DNA of 64,000 nucleotides from an endosymbiont of Escarpia spicata (GTDB lineage Bacteria; Pseudomonadota; Gammaproteobacteria; Chromatiales; Chromatiaceae). The DNA lies in assembly GCA_003349915.1 (NCBI GenBank), contig QFXE01000005.1, positions 62,001-126,000 of the forward strand. The letters are read 5' to 3'. The position numbers were made by a program, and so were the translations under genes. Below the pieces are notes generated by a model. The model was not told where the DNA came from and made no database searches. It saw only the letters and a program-made list of their open reading frames with translations. Shown piece by piece: positions 29,655 through 43,336 of the stretch (the stretch's first letter is position 1; each line of letters starts with the position of its first letter).

Positions 29655-30705
29655 CCACCGCAGGCTCGCTAACCCGTAGTAACTCCCGCAACAGCATCGT
29701 TGCGTAACTGCCTGCGGGAAGAAAAAACGTCAACGCCAACACACCTGCTTCAGAAAACTCCCATCGCAGATCATCCACACCGATCCGCAGGGTACGACGA
29801 TCCTGCTCCAACCCAACGTGTTCCAGGCTGTTGCGCCATTCACCGAAGGGGGCTAATACCTGCTCTTCAAGGGCCAGAACTTCCCCTTCGACCGGCAGTC
29901 TGCCCCGTCCCCAGAGGGGTCCGCTGGGGTGGATATCCATCTCACGGCAGCGACGTCCGATCTCTTCATCGATCTCCTCCACACTAAAGCTGGAACGGGA
30001 GCCATCCAGCGAAGCACGCTCTCCGGGCAGAATTCGATCCCAATCCTGCCGACGAATGCGCTCTGCCAGTACCTGATTGAATAGCTGTGACCTTACCGCA
30101 GAGATCAACAACCCACGCAATTTACGATCGATTCGTCCGCTTTTGCCGGAAAAAAACAGGTCGGCCTGTGCCAAATTGCCATAGTCGTGACCAAATCGCT
30201 GTGTGCCAAAGTAGTTTGGAAAACCCAGTTCCCGAAGCTGCCGCAGACGCTGCTCCAACAGGCCTGTATCGGCTTCAATCCCGCGAACCAACAGCCGGAA
30301 ACGGTTACCCTGCAGAGCGCCCGGCTTAAGCTTCCTACGATGCCGCTCGTGGACAAGGACTTCGACCAACTCAGAGTTAAACGCCTCCCAGTCGGGTTCG
30401 GGTCGACCGGCCAAGCGCACGGAAAACCACTGGGTCGTCACTGCATGCCGGTCTTTAAGGCCCGCGTAACTCACATCCCTGGCAGGCACATCGGCAAACT
30501 TTGCCAGCTGGCGCGACAGCCAGACAGTGTTGGTGTCCCGTTTGCGCAGCTGGATCAATACATGTTCGCCCTCACCATCCGGAGAGAAGCCGAGGACCTC
30601 TTCCACCTGAAAATCCTCCGCCGAACTGCGAATCAGGCCGCCACCTACCGGCCCACCGTGTGCAAACGGCATCTCATCGAGTCGTTGCCAGGTCTGGCCG
30701 GTCAC
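29629..30705 (-). CDS. truD: tRNA pseudouridine(13) synthase TruD
   Basis: A 358-residue enzyme with the catalytic Asp in [16 protein letters not shown], plus [28 protein letters not shown] and a C-terminal insertion domain. It modifies U13 of tRNA-Glu. Its 3' end overlaps one arm of the family A palindrome, so the repeat encodes the C-terminal residues. Start overlaps ispF stop by 4 bp. Confidence 0.96.
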   Translation of the reverse strand: MTGQTWQRLDEMPFAHGGPVGGGLIRSSAEDFQVEEVLGFSPDGEGEHVLIQLRKRDTNTVWLSRQLAKFADVPARDVSYAGLKDRHAVTTQWFSVRLAGRPEPDWEAFNSELVEVLVHERHRRKLKPGALQGNRFRLLVRGIEADTGLLEQRLRQLRELGFPNYFGTQRFGHDYGNLAQADLFFSGKSGRIDRKLRGLLISAVRSQLFNQVLAERIRRQDWDRILPGERASLDGSRSSFSVEEIDEEIGRRCREMDIHPSGPLWGRGRLPVEGEVLALEEQVLAPFGEWRNSLEHVGLEQDRRTLRIGVDDLRWEFSEAGVLALTFFLPAGSYATMLLRELLRVSEPAVGRSGAPPR

Positions 30706-31181
30706 ACTGATCCCTCCTCCAGCAGCGCGACGGCATAGGCTGCGATGCCCTCACCCCGCCCTGTGAATCCCATGCCTTCAGTAGTGGTTGCCTTCACGTT
30801 GACCCTGGCCGGTTCGACCTGCAGATCACTCGCCAGTCGTGTTTGCATGGTATCGATGTAGGGTGCGAGTTTAGGCCGCTGCGCCACTGCAGTAAGGTCC
30901 ACGTTGCCGACACGCAAACCTGCGTCCTGTATCAGTTCCACCACTCGCTGCAACAGCCGGCGGCTGTCGATCCCGGCATATTCGCTGGCGCTATCCGGGA
31001 AGTGACGGCCGATATCCCCCATCCCGGCGGCACCCAGTAACGCATCGCAAAGCGCATGAATCAGCACATCTCCGTCAGAATGTGCCTTGAGACCCTGATC
31101 GTGCTTTATCTCCACGCCGCCCAACAGCAGTCGCTTTCCACTTTCAAAACGGTGGGCATCATAACCCTGGCCAATGCGCAT
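30702..31181 (-). CDS. ispF: 2-C-methyl-D-erythritol 2,4-cyclodiphosphate synthase
   Basis: A 159-residue MEP-pathway isoprenoid enzyme. Zinc site [37 protein letters not shown] and [18 protein letters not shown] are all seen. The ATG at 31181 gives the normal length; the frame extends to 31250. It is cotranscribed with truD. ispD is separated from it by an oppositely oriented HDOD gene. Confidence 0.97.
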   Translation of the reverse strand: MRIGQGYDAHRFESGKRLLLGGVEIKHDQGLKAHSDGDVLIHALCDALLGAAGMGDIGRHFPDSASEYAGIDSRRLLQRVVELIQDAGLRVGNVDLTAVAQRPKLAPYIDTMQTRLASDLQVEPARVNVKATTTEGMGFTGRGEGIAAYAVALLEEGSV

Positions 31182-31328
31182 CACTTTCTCCTCGACAGAA
31201 AAGGAATCTAAAGAGTTTGCCTCTGCGGACGCTAACCTGTCAGAGAGCATCGGTGAATTCTAACGATCCCCGCTGTGGAACCCAACAGGAAAAGCGCAAA
31301 CCTTATCCAGCGCAAGTTGAGAAAAAAG

Positions 31329-32585
31329 ATGAGTCACAACGTTGTAGCAGCCACTGCCAGTGAAATTCTGCGCTTCAATCCAATCAGGAAGCTTCCTGCG
31401 CGCGTTCTGGCGTATGTCGCCACTTTCGGCACGGTGGAGCACTTCAGCAAAGGTACCCAGGTTATTGCAGAAGGGACAAAGGACCCGTCTGTCAACTACC
31501 TGATGCATGGCGAAGTGGATATCGACTGCAGCGATGGCACCCATCTGAATCTCAAGGCAGAATCGAACCGCAGCACCTACCCACTCTCGGTGAAGCAGCC
31601 CCACGCCTGTAATGTCACGGCAAAAAGTGCGGTCGTCCTGTTGAAGATGCCACGGGAGATCATCCAGGGCATCGCCTCTCTACCCGCCGACGAATCCGGG
31701 CGGGATTCACAATCGATAGAGTTGAAGGAGACTGGCGGCCCTGAGGTCCGTCTCTACTGGGAGTTTCACCAAGCAATGAAAGATGGGCACATCGAACTGC
31801 CCAGCATGCCGGATGTCGCTACCCGGATCGCGAAAGTGGTCAACAACCCCTCAACGGACAGCGACGACATTGCCCGCGTGATTCAGGCCGATCCAACGAT
31901 CGCCGCACGGGTTATCAGCGTCGTCAACAGTGCCGCCTACCGCGGACAGGACAAAATCGGTGACCTGCCGGATGCAGTGACCCGCCTCGGGCGCAATGTA
32001 ACGCACAATCTGGTGATCAGCTTCGCCTTGGGTTCCCTCTTTAAAAGTCGTTCGAAACACCTGCAACGGCGCATGATCTCCAGCTGGAAACACGCCTGCC
32101 AGGTGGCGCCGATCTGTCATGAACTGGCCAGGGTCACCCCTGGGCTTAGTCCGGATCGGGCATTGCTCAGCGGCCTGGTGCATGATATCGGCGCACTACC
32201 CATCATCAGTGCAGGCAGAAGCCACCCGGAGATGGCCGAGAATCCACAATTGCTGGATCAGGTGATCAACAACCTGCAGGCGGAAGTTGGCGCCATGGTA
32301 TTGAGAAAATGGGGGTTTGCGGACGAGTTCGTTCAGGCGGCGCTACACGCGGAAGACTGGATGGCGGATGACGGCGATCAACCCAACTATGCCGACCTTG
32401 TGAGGGTCGCCCAGTTACATGTCTATATCGGCACACCTATGATGCGTTCCCTGCCGCGCATGGACCTGACCCCCTCATTTCACAAGCTGGCGCTGGGTAA
32501 ACTCACGCCGAGTTGCTCACTGGGTATCATCGAACGGGCAAAAAGCGACATCCGGGAGATGCAGAAACTACTCATTGGCGGATGA
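31329..32585 (+). CDS. HDOD-domain protein with N-terminal cNMP-binding-like domain
   Basis: A 418-residue protein. Residues 30-115 look like a cyclic-nucleotide-type β-roll (FSKGTQVIAEGTKDPSVNYLMHGEVDI). The HDOD domain follows (about 155-345, LPSMPDVATRIAKVVNNPSTDSDDIARVIQADPTIAARVI, LVHDIGALPII). HDOD proteins act in signalling; no enzymatic activity can be assumed. The ATG at 31329 has GAGAAAAAAG upstream; a GTG at 31275 is an alternative. It is inserted, on the opposite strand, between ispD and ispF. Confidence 0.87.
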   Translation: MSHNVVAATASEILRFNPIRKLPARVLAYVATFGTVEHFSKGTQVIAEGTKDPSVNYLMHGEVDIDCSDGTHLNLKAESNRSTYPLSVKQPHACNVTAKSAVVLLKMPREIIQGIASLPADESGRDSQSIELKETGGPEVRLYWEFHQAMKDGHIELPSMPDVATRIAKVVNNPSTDSDDIARVIQADPTIAARVISVVNSAAYRGQDKIGDLPDAVTRLGRNVTHNLVISFALGSLFKSRSKHLQRRMISSWKHACQVAPICHELARVTPGLSPDRALLSGLVHDIGALPIISAGRSHPEMAENPQLLDQVINNLQAEVGAMVLRKWGFADEFVQAALHAEDWMADDGDQPNYADLVRVAQLHVYIGTPMMRSLPRMDLTPSFHKLALGKLTPSCSLGIIERAKSDIREMQKLLIGG

Positions 32586-33275
32586 TTGACGCTCCAGGAA
32601 GAAGGCTGCCAGGGCAAGATCTTCGGGACAGGTAACCTTTATGTTATCACTTCGACCCTCCACCATCCTGGGTTGAAATCCGGCCAGTTCCATGGCGCTG
32701 GCATCATCGGTCACCAGTTTTCCGCCTTCAAGCGCATCACTCAGTGCCTGACGCAACATGCCCAGCCGAAACATCTGCGGCGTGAATGCGCGCCATAGAG
32801 GCTCCCGCGGAATCGTCGTCACGACCCGCTCTCCTGTCTCGACCGATTTCACCGTATCGTGCAGCGGCACACCGAGCAGACCGCCGACCGGATCATCTCC
32901 GAGCTGATCCATCAGGTTATCCAGATCCTCTCGATGGACACAGGGACGCGCCGCGTCGTGTACCAAAACCCAATCAGCTTCTGCTGCCTGCTTCCCCATG
33001 GCCTGCAAAACATTGAGCACGGAGTGACAGCGCTCCTCGCCGCCTCTGACCCGGACCACCCTTGGATCATCTGCGAACGAGGTTGAGGACCACCAGCCAT
33101 CCTCTTCTGAAAGCGCCACGAAAACGCCTGAGATTTTTGGGTGCGTCAACAATCGTGACAGGGTCTGCTCAATCAGGGGGCGGCCCAGGAGGGGAAGATA
33201 CTGTTTCGGCACTGCACTGGCCATTCGTTTGCCAACGCCTGCGGCGGGAACCACCGCCCAGAAGCGATCACTCAT
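32568..33275 (-). CDS. ispD: 2-C-methyl-D-erythritol 4-phosphate cytidylyltransferase
   Basis: A 235-residue MEP-pathway enzyme. Motifs: VVPAAGVGKRMASAVPKQYLPLLG, WVLVHDAARPCV, LVTDDASAMELAG. It overlaps ftsB by 4 bp at its start and the HDOD gene at its 3' end by 18 bp. Confidence 0.96.
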   Translation of the reverse strand: MSDRFWAVVPAAGVGKRMASAVPKQYLPLLGRPLIEQTLSRLLTHPKISGVFVALSEEDGWWSSTSFADDPRVVRVRGGEERCHSVLNVLQAMGKQAAEADWVLVHDAARPCVHREDLDNLMDQLGDDPVGGLLGVPLHDTVKSVETGERVVTTIPREPLWRAFTPQMFRLGMLRQALSDALEGGKLVTDDASAMELAGFQPRMVEGRSDNIKVTCPEDLALAAFFLERQSSANE

Positions 33276-33562
33276 TGGGTCGTGATCTGGGATTGATCAA
33301 TCACCTGGTAGAAGGTCTCACCCTCCTTGATCATGCCCAATTCACTGCGAGCCCGCTCTTCAAGTGCCGCACTGCCGCTGCGCAGATCTTCAACCTCAGC
33401 CTGCAACGCACGGTTGCGCTTCTTCAGATCGACCAGTGCCGCCTCTTGGCGGGTTATCTCTTTTTCCAGGTTGTTCACTTCCGCCAGACTCCCCTCACCG
33501 ACCCAGAGGCGGTATTGCAGAAAGGCAAGCAACAGAAACAGGATGGCAACTAGAATGCGCAT
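33272..33562 (-). CDS. ftsB: Cell division protein FtsB
   Basis: A 96-residue protein: one N-terminal helix (ILVAILFLLLAFLQYRLWVG) followed by a leucine-zipper-like coiled coil (LEKEITRQEAALVDLKKRN) and the conserved ARSELGMIKEGETFYQV. It links FtsL and FtsQ in the divisome. It overlaps ispD by 4 bp. Confidence 0.95.
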   Translation of the reverse strand: MRILVAILFLLLAFLQYRLWVGEGSLAEVNNLEKEITRQEAALVDLKKRNRALQAEVEDLRSGSAALEERARSELGMIKEGETFYQVIDQSQITTQ

Positions 33563-33613
33563 ATGATCAGCTCTCTCGACTCAGATGCCCCCCGTTCCAG
33601 GAGAACTCAGGAA

Positions 33614-33681
33614 CGTAGGGTGCGCTGAGCGCATCAGAATAAGCAGCGACAGCAATCATGGTGCGCACAGCGCACCCTACC
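33614..33681. repeat. REP-like palindrome, family B copy 1
   Basis: Arms CGTAGGGTGCGC and GCGCACCCTAC enclose a variable centre with AGCAATCATG. It sits in the gap between eno and ftsB. Related copies are at 54323, 59122 and 63347; this one is inverted relative to the copies at 54323 and 59122. Confidence 0.8.
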
Positions 33682-33743
33682 AGACGCTCATGTGATGAAT
33701 TAAACGCGCTCTGCGTTGTTAGCGCCATGTCTTCCCGATAAAC

Positions 33744-37907
<4,164 letters not shown>

Positions 37908-38261
37908 ATGCGTAAGATTTCTATGTTACTGGGCGCTGCAGCCCTGATTGCTGTCTCTTCCACTGCTTCCGCCTGGTGGGGCGGTCCTGGTTATGGCAAC
38001 CGTGGTTGGGACAACAGCGGCTTTGGCGACGGCTGGGGCGACGGTTCTGGTGACTTCAGCTTCGGCATGAGCGGCAGCGGCAGCGGCCGCGGCTACGGTC
38101 GTGGTTACAACGACTACCGTAGCGGCTATGGCTATGGCGGCCCTTACGGCGGCTACGGCGCTCCTTATGGCGGTGGCTATGGCGCACCTTATGGCGGCGG
38201 CTACGGTGCTCCTTACGGCTATCCGGCTGCACCTGTTGCACCGGCTGCACCTGCCAAATAA
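37908..38261 (+). CDS. Sulfur globule protein-like glycine/tyrosine-rich secreted protein
   Basis: A 117-residue protein with a signal peptide ([22 protein letters not shown], cleavage before WWGG). The mature chain is Gly/Tyr/Trp-rich: a [11 protein letters not shown] motif, [13 protein letters not shown], then tandem GYGAPYGG-type repeats and a [12 protein letters not shown] tail. This resembles the sulfur globule envelope proteins (SgpA/SgpB type) of purple sulfur bacteria, which coat periplasmic sulfur deposits. The ATG at 37908 is preferred for its GAGGA ribosome site. It has its own promoter and terminator. A generic Gly-rich protein is the alternative. Confidence 0.8.
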   Translation: MRKISMLLGAAALIAVSSTASAWWGGPGYGNRGWDNSGFGDGWGDGSGDFSFGMSGSGSGRGYGRGYNDYRSGYGYGGPYGGYGAPYGGGYGAPYGGGYGAPYGYPAAPVAPAAPAK

Positions 38262-38285
38262 AGCGGGTTAGATACAGTCGTATCG

Positions 38286-38318
38286 AAAAAGCCGCGCCTT
38301 CGGGCGCGGCTTTTTTTT
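38286..38318 (+). terminator. Intrinsic terminator after the sulfur globule gene
   Basis: An 8-bp GC stem (GCCGCGCC/GGCGCGGC) closed by a TTCG tetraloop and followed by eight T residues. Confidence 0.95.
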
Positions 38319-38381
38319 GCCTGAAATAAATTAATTCAGGCAATTTCCAAACCAGTTTCGGCATTTAATACGCAAAAACAC

Positions 38382-38395
38382 TTGATCAAGCTCAA
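38382..38395 (+). promoter_or_regulatory. FNR/ANR box upstream of the fnr-like gene
   Basis: TTGATCAAGCTCAA matches 9 of 10 conserved positions of TTGAT-N4-ATCAA and lies 54 bp upstream of the TTG start, suggesting autoregulation. Confidence 0.65.
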
Positions 38396-38448
38396 TACAA
38401 ATTGGAAAATAGAAATCCATCCCGATTTTTACGGACTGGAGCTGTATC

Positions 38449-39207
38449 TTGACAAACCGGAACGTAGTTTCCTTTGAGAATATCAAAGTCGCCTGCAAGA
38501 ACTGCGGTCTGGCCACACTCTGTCTCCCCATGGGACTCTCCCCTGAGGACATGGAGCGTCTTGACAGTATCGTCAAACGCGGTAGGCCGTTTCATCGTGG
38601 CGACCATCTGTTTCGTGAAGGCGATAACCTACACAGCCTGCGGGTCATCACCAGTGGATCGGTAAAAACCTTCACCCCCAGTGAAGACGGCGGCGAGCAG
38701 GTTCTCAGCTTCCATCTGCCGGGAGAACTGATCGGTCTTGACGCCATCCAAAACGAGTGTCACACCTGCTCCGCCAAAGCGCTCGAAACCACCGCAGTCT
38801 GCGAGATCCCATTCCACAATCTGGAAGAACTCAGCAGCAGCATGCCCAGCCTGCAACATCAGATGTACCGGTTGCTGAGCCGGGAGATCGGCCAGGATTC
38901 GGAGATGCTCACTCTGCTGGGCAAAAAGAGCGCGGAAGAGCGCCTCGCAACCTTTCTGCTGAGTTTCTCGGAGCGTTTCAAAAAACGCGGCTTTTCCGCC
39001 ACCGATTTTTTTCTCAGCATGTCGCGGCATGAGATCGGCAACTATCTGGGCCTGGCGGTTGAGACCGTAAGTCGGCTTTTCACCCGTTTTCAGGATGAGG
39101 GACTGCTGCATGTGGAACGCAAGCATGTACAGCTGCTGGACCTGCCACGCCTCGCCACTATCGTACATGGCAACGAAAACGGCCGACCGCACCAGAGGCA
39201 TGTGTAA
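38449..39207 (+). CDS. fnr: FNR/ANR-type oxygen-responsive regulator (second copy)
   Basis: A 252-residue regulator close to Pseudomonas ANR. Cluster ligands lie in CKNCGLATLC (CxxCx5C) and NECHTCSAKAL; the body includes EQVLSFHLPGELIGLDAI and the HTH MSRHEIGNYLGLAVETVSRLFTRFQDEG. It likely activates microaerobic genes such as ccoNOQP. The start is a TTG with GGAG 8 nt upstream. An FNR box precedes it. Confidence 0.93.
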   Translation: MTNRNVVSFENIKVACKNCGLATLCLPMGLSPEDMERLDSIVKRGRPFHRGDHLFREGDNLHSLRVITSGSVKTFTPSEDGGEQVLSFHLPGELIGLDAIQNECHTCSAKALETTAVCEIPFHNLEELSSSMPSLQHQMYRLLSREIGQDSEMLTLLGKKSAEERLATFLLSFSERFKKRGFSATDFFLSMSRHEIGNYLGLAVETVSRLFTRFQDEGLLHVERKHVQLLDLPRLATIVHGNENGRPHQRHV

Positions 39208-39233
39208 TTTCACGACACTGATCCGGCCGCAAA

Positions 39234-39322
39234 CGTGGGCCGGTTCAAGTCTGTGGAACCGGCAAACACTATCGTTGCAGCAAGCCATTTGCCTGATCCG
39301 CTACGCTTGATCAGGCCTACAG
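39234..39322. repeat. REP-like palindromic repeat, family D copy 2
   Basis: Contains GGCCGGTTCAAG and the CCGCTACGCTTGATCAGGCCTAC end shared with 12631-12708. It lies between the convergent fnr and dnaQ genes. Confidence 0.65.
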
Positions 39323-39341
39323 AGCTGGCAAACGGTTCGGA

Positions 39342-40064
39342 TTAGTCACTCACAACTTCCCCTTCCCGCAGCCAGACGCAGTCATCGCCCATCTTCTGCA
39401 GCTGCGCCTCATGCACAGCCAAATCCTCCTCACTGGGCCGCACTACCTTCAGCCGGGGTCTTTCGCCGGACAGACGGCGAATATTTGATGCCGCCCCAGC
39501 CACATCACCCTCCGCGCCCTGACTGTCCAAAAACAGGGCAGTCTGTCCGCCCGTCATCAGCAGGTAGACATCGGCCAGGATCTCGGCATCGAGCAGTGCA
39601 CCATGAAGCTCACGGTGAGAATTATCGATATCGTATCGCTTACAGAGCGCATCCAGACTGTTGCGCTGCCCCGGGTGTTTCTTCTTCGCCATCACCAGGG
39701 TATCGGTGACCGCGCAGAGATCCGCAATGCGAGGCGAATCCTCATCCAGTTTCAACAGCTCGTTATTCAGAAATCCAACATCGAAAGGGGCATTATGGAT
39801 GATCAGCTCGGCACCACGTACATATTCCAGGAAGTCGGCTGCAACATCCCCAAAGCGGGGCTTGTCCTCAAGAAACTCGTTGGTGATGCCATGTACGTCG
39901 ATCGCGGCCGCATCTATCATCCGATCCGGCTGAAGATATTGATGAAAGTTGTTGCCGGTAAGACGGCGTTCAACCATCTCCACACAACCAATTTCGATGA
40001 TGCGGTGACCCTGCGCCGGCTCCAGGCCGGTGGTTTCCGTATCCAGCACGATCAAGCGCGTCAT
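39342..40064 (-). CDS. dnaQ: DNA polymerase III epsilon subunit
   Basis: A 240-residue 3'-5' proofreading exonuclease. Exo[11 protein letters not shown], Exo[14 protein letters not shown] and Exo[18 protein letters not shown] provide the acidic and His catalytic residues. A C-terminal polymerase-binding tail follows. It overlaps rnhA by 4 bp. Confidence 0.97.
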   Translation of the reverse strand: MTRLIVLDTETTGLEPAQGHRIIEIGCVEMVERRLTGNNFHQYLQPDRMIDAAAIDVHGITNEFLEDKPRFGDVAADFLEYVRGAELIIHNAPFDVGFLNNELLKLDEDSPRIADLCAVTDTLVMAKKKHPGQRNSLDALCKRYDIDNSHRELHGALLDAEILADVYLLMTGGQTALFLDSQGAEGDVAGAASNIRRLSGERPRLKVVRPSEEDLAVHEAQLQKMGDDCVWLREGEVVSD

Positions 40065-40501
40065 AGATTCAGTTCCTCTATACCCTGGTTGGCGAGCTGA
40101 TCGGCCAATTCATTTTCCGCATGGCCGCTGTGACCCTTGACCCAGGCCCACTCAACGTCATGGAGTGCCACCGCGCTATCCAGACGTTGCCAGAGATCGG
40201 CATTCTTTACCGGCTTCCTCGCCGCTGTTTTCCAGCCGTTCCGCTTCCAGTTGAATATCCACTGGGTAATACCGTTTTTCACATATTGGGAATCAGTGGT
40301 AACACGCACCCGGCTGCGTCTCTTCAGCGCCCCGAGCGCCTCGATCACCGCCAACAGTTCCATTCGATTGTTAGTGGTCTCAGGCTCACCGCCACAGAGT
40401 TTTTTCTCATGTTTACCATAACGCAGCAGCGCCCCCCAGCCTCCGGGACCAGGATTGCCTTTACAGGCCCCGTCGGTAAAGATATCAATCAGTTCATCCA
40501 T
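40061..40501 (-). CDS. rnhA: Ribonuclease HI
   Basis: A 146-residue enzyme that degrades RNA in RNA-DNA hybrids. Catalytic acids lie in [36 protein letters not shown] and [11 protein letters not shown]. Directly follows the methyltransferase gene. Confidence 0.97.
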   Translation of the reverse strand: MDELIDIFTDGACKGNPGPGGWGALLRYGKHEKKLCGGEPETTNNRMELLAVIEALGALKRRSRVRVTTDSQYVKNGITQWIFNWKRNGWKTAARKPVKNADLWQRLDSAVALHDVEWAWVKGHSGHAENELADQLANQGIEELNL

Positions 40502-41290
40502 TCAGGTTCTCGTTGTTGGTTCCACCGCATTGGAAGGCAGTACCCGCTTGCCCATCCGCCAACGGGGTCGAATCGGCGTCAGCGTGACGGTTCGCTTGAC
40601 TGCCTGCAATACATACACACCCCCTATCACCGGCCACCACCTCTGGCCCATACCTTCAAGAAACTCGAGCCGCTGCATCAGCACCCTATTTCTCAGGGGC
40701 GGGCGATACATCAACTGATCACAGGATTCCAGATCAAAGCCCAGCAGCGTGAGCCAATCATGGATTCGCCAGGTTGTAAAAAAACGGCCGTTCCAGGGCG
40801 ATACCCCGCTGCGACGACGCAGCAGCCGCCAGCCTCCCCACAGACTCCAGGGATTGAAACCAATGATCAGCAGCCGCCCTTCGGGAATCAGAATCCTCTC
40901 CACCTCACGCAGTACCTGATGGGGCTGACTGGAGAAATCGAGGGTATGTGGCAGCACTACCGCATCCACACTGTCCGTAGCAAAGGGCAGCAGGGCGGGA
41001 TCCGAGCATAAACTCAGCTCAGGATGCCCCCCCCTCAACGCCTTGCCCAGCACGACATGATGTCGCGCCGGACTCTTCTGCAGCAAATCAGCGGTGGGAT
41101 TTGCGCAACCGATCTGCACAATGTGATGTCCGAACAGGGAGGCTACCCGCTTATCCAGACACGCCTGCTCCTGTTCCGACAGAAAGACACCCGGACACCC
41201 TCTAAACCAATGCGCCAGTTGGTTTTGTGTGCTGGTTCCCAGTTTTTCCCCGTTTTCACCGCCCATAATTCTAAACAGGTCCGACCTCAT
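40502..41290 (-). CDS. YafS-like class I SAM methyltransferase
   Basis: A 262-residue protein. The SAM region is degenerate at motif I (IVQIGCANP), followed by LPFATDSVDAVVLPHTLDFSSQPHQVLREVERILIPEGRLLIIGFNPWSLWG, typical of the YafS group next to rnhA. Substrate unknown. The stop abuts the rnhA start. Confidence 0.88.
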   Translation of the reverse strand: MRSDLFRIMGGENGEKLGTSTQNQLAHWFRGCPGVFLSEQEQACLDKRVASLFGHHIVQIGCANPTADLLQKSPARHHVVLGKALRGGHPELSLCSDPALLPFATDSVDAVVLPHTLDFSSQPHQVLREVERILIPEGRLLIIGFNPWSLWGGWRLLRRRSGVSPWNGRFFTTWRIHDWLTLLGFDLESCDQLMYRPPLRNRVLMQRLEFLEGMGQRWWPVIGGVYVLQAVKRTVTLTPIRPRWRMGKRVLPSNAVEPTTRT

Positions 41291-41361
41291 TTCATTAAGA
41301 TGGAAATCATACTCAGGTTTGATATTATTTTCCGCTTGGGAAGAAACAATAATTGTCTGTT

Positions 41362-43050
41362 ATGTTGAACTATAAACTGAGTCGCTTTTTTCTGCTCGCC
41401 CCATTGGCTGGAATTTTCTCAGCCTGTAACTCTCTACCGGAAAAAGTGCCGGGGCATGCCCCTGAGCCTGTCGCACAGACAGAGGTTATTTCCGAACAGC
41501 CGGTCATAATTGCTAGTAGCAATGCCGTATCCGAACTTCCCATTCTGGAGTCTGATGAAGCAGTTATTGAGCCGCTTCCGCACAGCGCTTCCGCATTACC
41601 CGTGGAAGTTCTGTCCCAACCATCTCCCCAGCCACCCGCAGATGCCTGGGGCCGAATGCGGGACGGGTTCACCCTGACGATCCCTCAACGCTCCAGAGTC
41701 ACTCAGGAGATCAACTGGTTCCGCAAACACCCTAACTATATCGATCGCATACAGCAGCGCGCCGAGCCGTACATCTATTTTATTCTGGAAGAGATCGACA
41801 AACGGGGCATGCCGGCGGAACTCGCTCTGCTGCCCGCAGTGGAGAGCGCTTTCCAACCCTTTGCCTACTCCCCCGGCAGGGCCGCCGGCATCTGGCAGTT
41901 CATCCCCTCGACGGGCCGTCACTATGGTCTGAAGCAGAACTGGTGGTATGACGGCCGCCGCGACATTGTCGCCTCCACCCGCTCGGCCCTGGACTATCTG
42001 CAGGTTTTGAGCCGTCAGTTCGACGGTGACTGGGAACTGGCTCTGGCAGCCTATAATTCCGGCGGCGGCACCGTTCGCAAGGCGATCAAGCGTAACCGAA
42101 AGAAAGGTAAACCCACTGACTACTGGTCTCTTAAACTGCCCAAAGAGACCCGCAGCTACGTACCCCGTCTGTTGGCCATCGCCACCCTGTTTGCAGATCC
42201 CGACAGCCACGGCATCACTCTTCAACCGATCCCGAATAGCCCCTATTTCGAAACCATCGAAATCGAATCTCAACTGGACCTCGCCCTGGCTGCTGAGATG
42301 GCGGACCTGTCGATCCAGGATCTCTACCAGCTCAACCCAGGCTTCAATCGCTGGGCCACAGACCCGGACGGCCCACATCAACTGCAACTCCCGCTGGACA
42401 AGATCGATGATTTTCTGGCACAGCTGAACCAGTTACCTGCGGAAAAGCGTCTGCGATGGAAACGCTACAAGATCCGTAACGGCGACAGCCTCAGTGTGAT
42501 CGCCAGAAAACATGGCACCACCACGAAAATCCTGCAGCAGGTCAACAAGCTGCGGGGGAATAATATCCGCGCCGGCAAACATCTGTTGATTCCCGTCTCC
42601 ACCAAGAAGCTCAACCACTACGCCCTGAGTTCAACGCAACGCAAGGCAAAGATCCAAAACAGGAACAGAGGCGGCACCAAACAGAACTACACGGTAAAAG
42701 CGGGAGACAATCTTTGGGATATCGCCCGGACTTTTAAAATCAACCATAAAAAACTGGCGAAATGGAACGGCATGGCGCCGGGTGATCCGATTCGCCCAGG
42801 ACAAAAACTGGTACTCTGGCTTCCCCACCAGAAGAAAATATCCAGGGTCTCTTTTCCTGACACGCAGCCTGCCGGTATCCAGAGCACTGTGAACTACCGG
42901 GTGCGCAAGGGCGACTCCCTGTCACGCATCGCCAGCCGGTTCAATGTGACGGTGACGGATTTGAAACGCTGGAACAGCCTGCCAAAAAAATATCTACAAC
43001 CAGGACAGCGGCTGAAACTCTATGTGGATATCACTGCCCAGACACTTTAG
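41362..43050 (+). CDS. mltD: Membrane-bound lytic murein transglycosylase D with three LysM
   Basis: A 562-residue lipoprotein (Cys in FSACNSLPE). The SLT catalytic domain is at about 110-250 (LALLPAVESAFQPFAYSPGRAAGIWQFIPSTGRHYGL, catalytic Glu in VESAF). Three LysM repeats follow, at about 368-412 (YKIRNGDSLSVIARKHG), 438-482 (YTVKAGDNLWDIARTFK) and 510-553 (YRVRKGDSLSRIASRFN). It cleaves peptidoglycan glycan strands. The ATG at 41362 is used; a TTG three codons upstream also opens the frame. Divergent from the methyltransferase; gloB, which often separates them in Enterobacteria, is absent. Confidence 0.95.
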   Translation: MLNYKLSRFFLLAPLAGIFSACNSLPEKVPGHAPEPVAQTEVISEQPVIIASSNAVSELPILESDEAVIEPLPHSASALPVEVLSQPSPQPPADAWGRMRDGFTLTIPQRSRVTQEINWFRKHPNYIDRIQQRAEPYIYFILEEIDKRGMPAELALLPAVESAFQPFAYSPGRAAGIWQFIPSTGRHYGLKQNWWYDGRRDIVASTRSALDYLQVLSRQFDGDWELALAAYNSGGGTVRKAIKRNRKKGKPTDYWSLKLPKETRSYVPRLLAIATLFADPDSHGITLQPIPNSPYFETIEIESQLDLALAAEMADLSIQDLYQLNPGFNRWATDPDGPHQLQLPLDKIDDFLAQLNQLPAEKRLRWKRYKIRNGDSLSVIARKHGTTTKILQQVNKLRGNNIRAGKHLLIPVSTKKLNHYALSSTQRKAKIQNRNRGGTKQNYTVKAGDNLWDIARTFKINHKKLAKWNGMAPGDPIRPGQKLVLWLPHQKKISRVSFPDTQPAGIQSTVNYRVRKGDSLSRIASRFNVTVTDLKRWNSLPKKYLQPGQRLKLYVDITAQTL

Positions 43051-43134
43051 AGTGCGCCATACTTTCTTGAGCCGGTCTTCAAATACCTCTTAATCAGCCC
43101 CCTCTCTCTATTGGTGGGTATTGTCAAAGCTAAG

Positions 43135-43210
43135 TGTAGGTTGGGTTAGCGCAGCGTAACCCAACAAAATCAAAGCTTGTCGGGTTACGCTATCGCTAAC
43201 CCGACCTACA
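43135..43210. repeat. REP-like palindrome, family C copy 1
   Basis: Two divergent arms, TGTAGGTTGGGTTAGCGCAG... and ...CGCTAACCCGACCTACA, each containing its own short palindrome around GGGTTACGC. A half copy is at 55614. Confidence 0.8.
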
Positions 43211-43336
43211 TCGGGGCTTTTGCGACAACCTCCTTGGGGAAGAAGAGCCTCCCAATTTGGATATGTTTGCGATATTTACAGGCAGAGCTTGTAACGACAC
43301 AGTGGCAGCCATGCCACCAAACAACCTGGAATAAAA

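Noticed and set aside
43135-43210. CRISPR-like repeats or a tRNA in the intergenic palindromes
   Set aside because: Single palindromic units without spacers; no cloverleaf with acceptor or T-loop. No CRISPR array or tRNA seen in the window.
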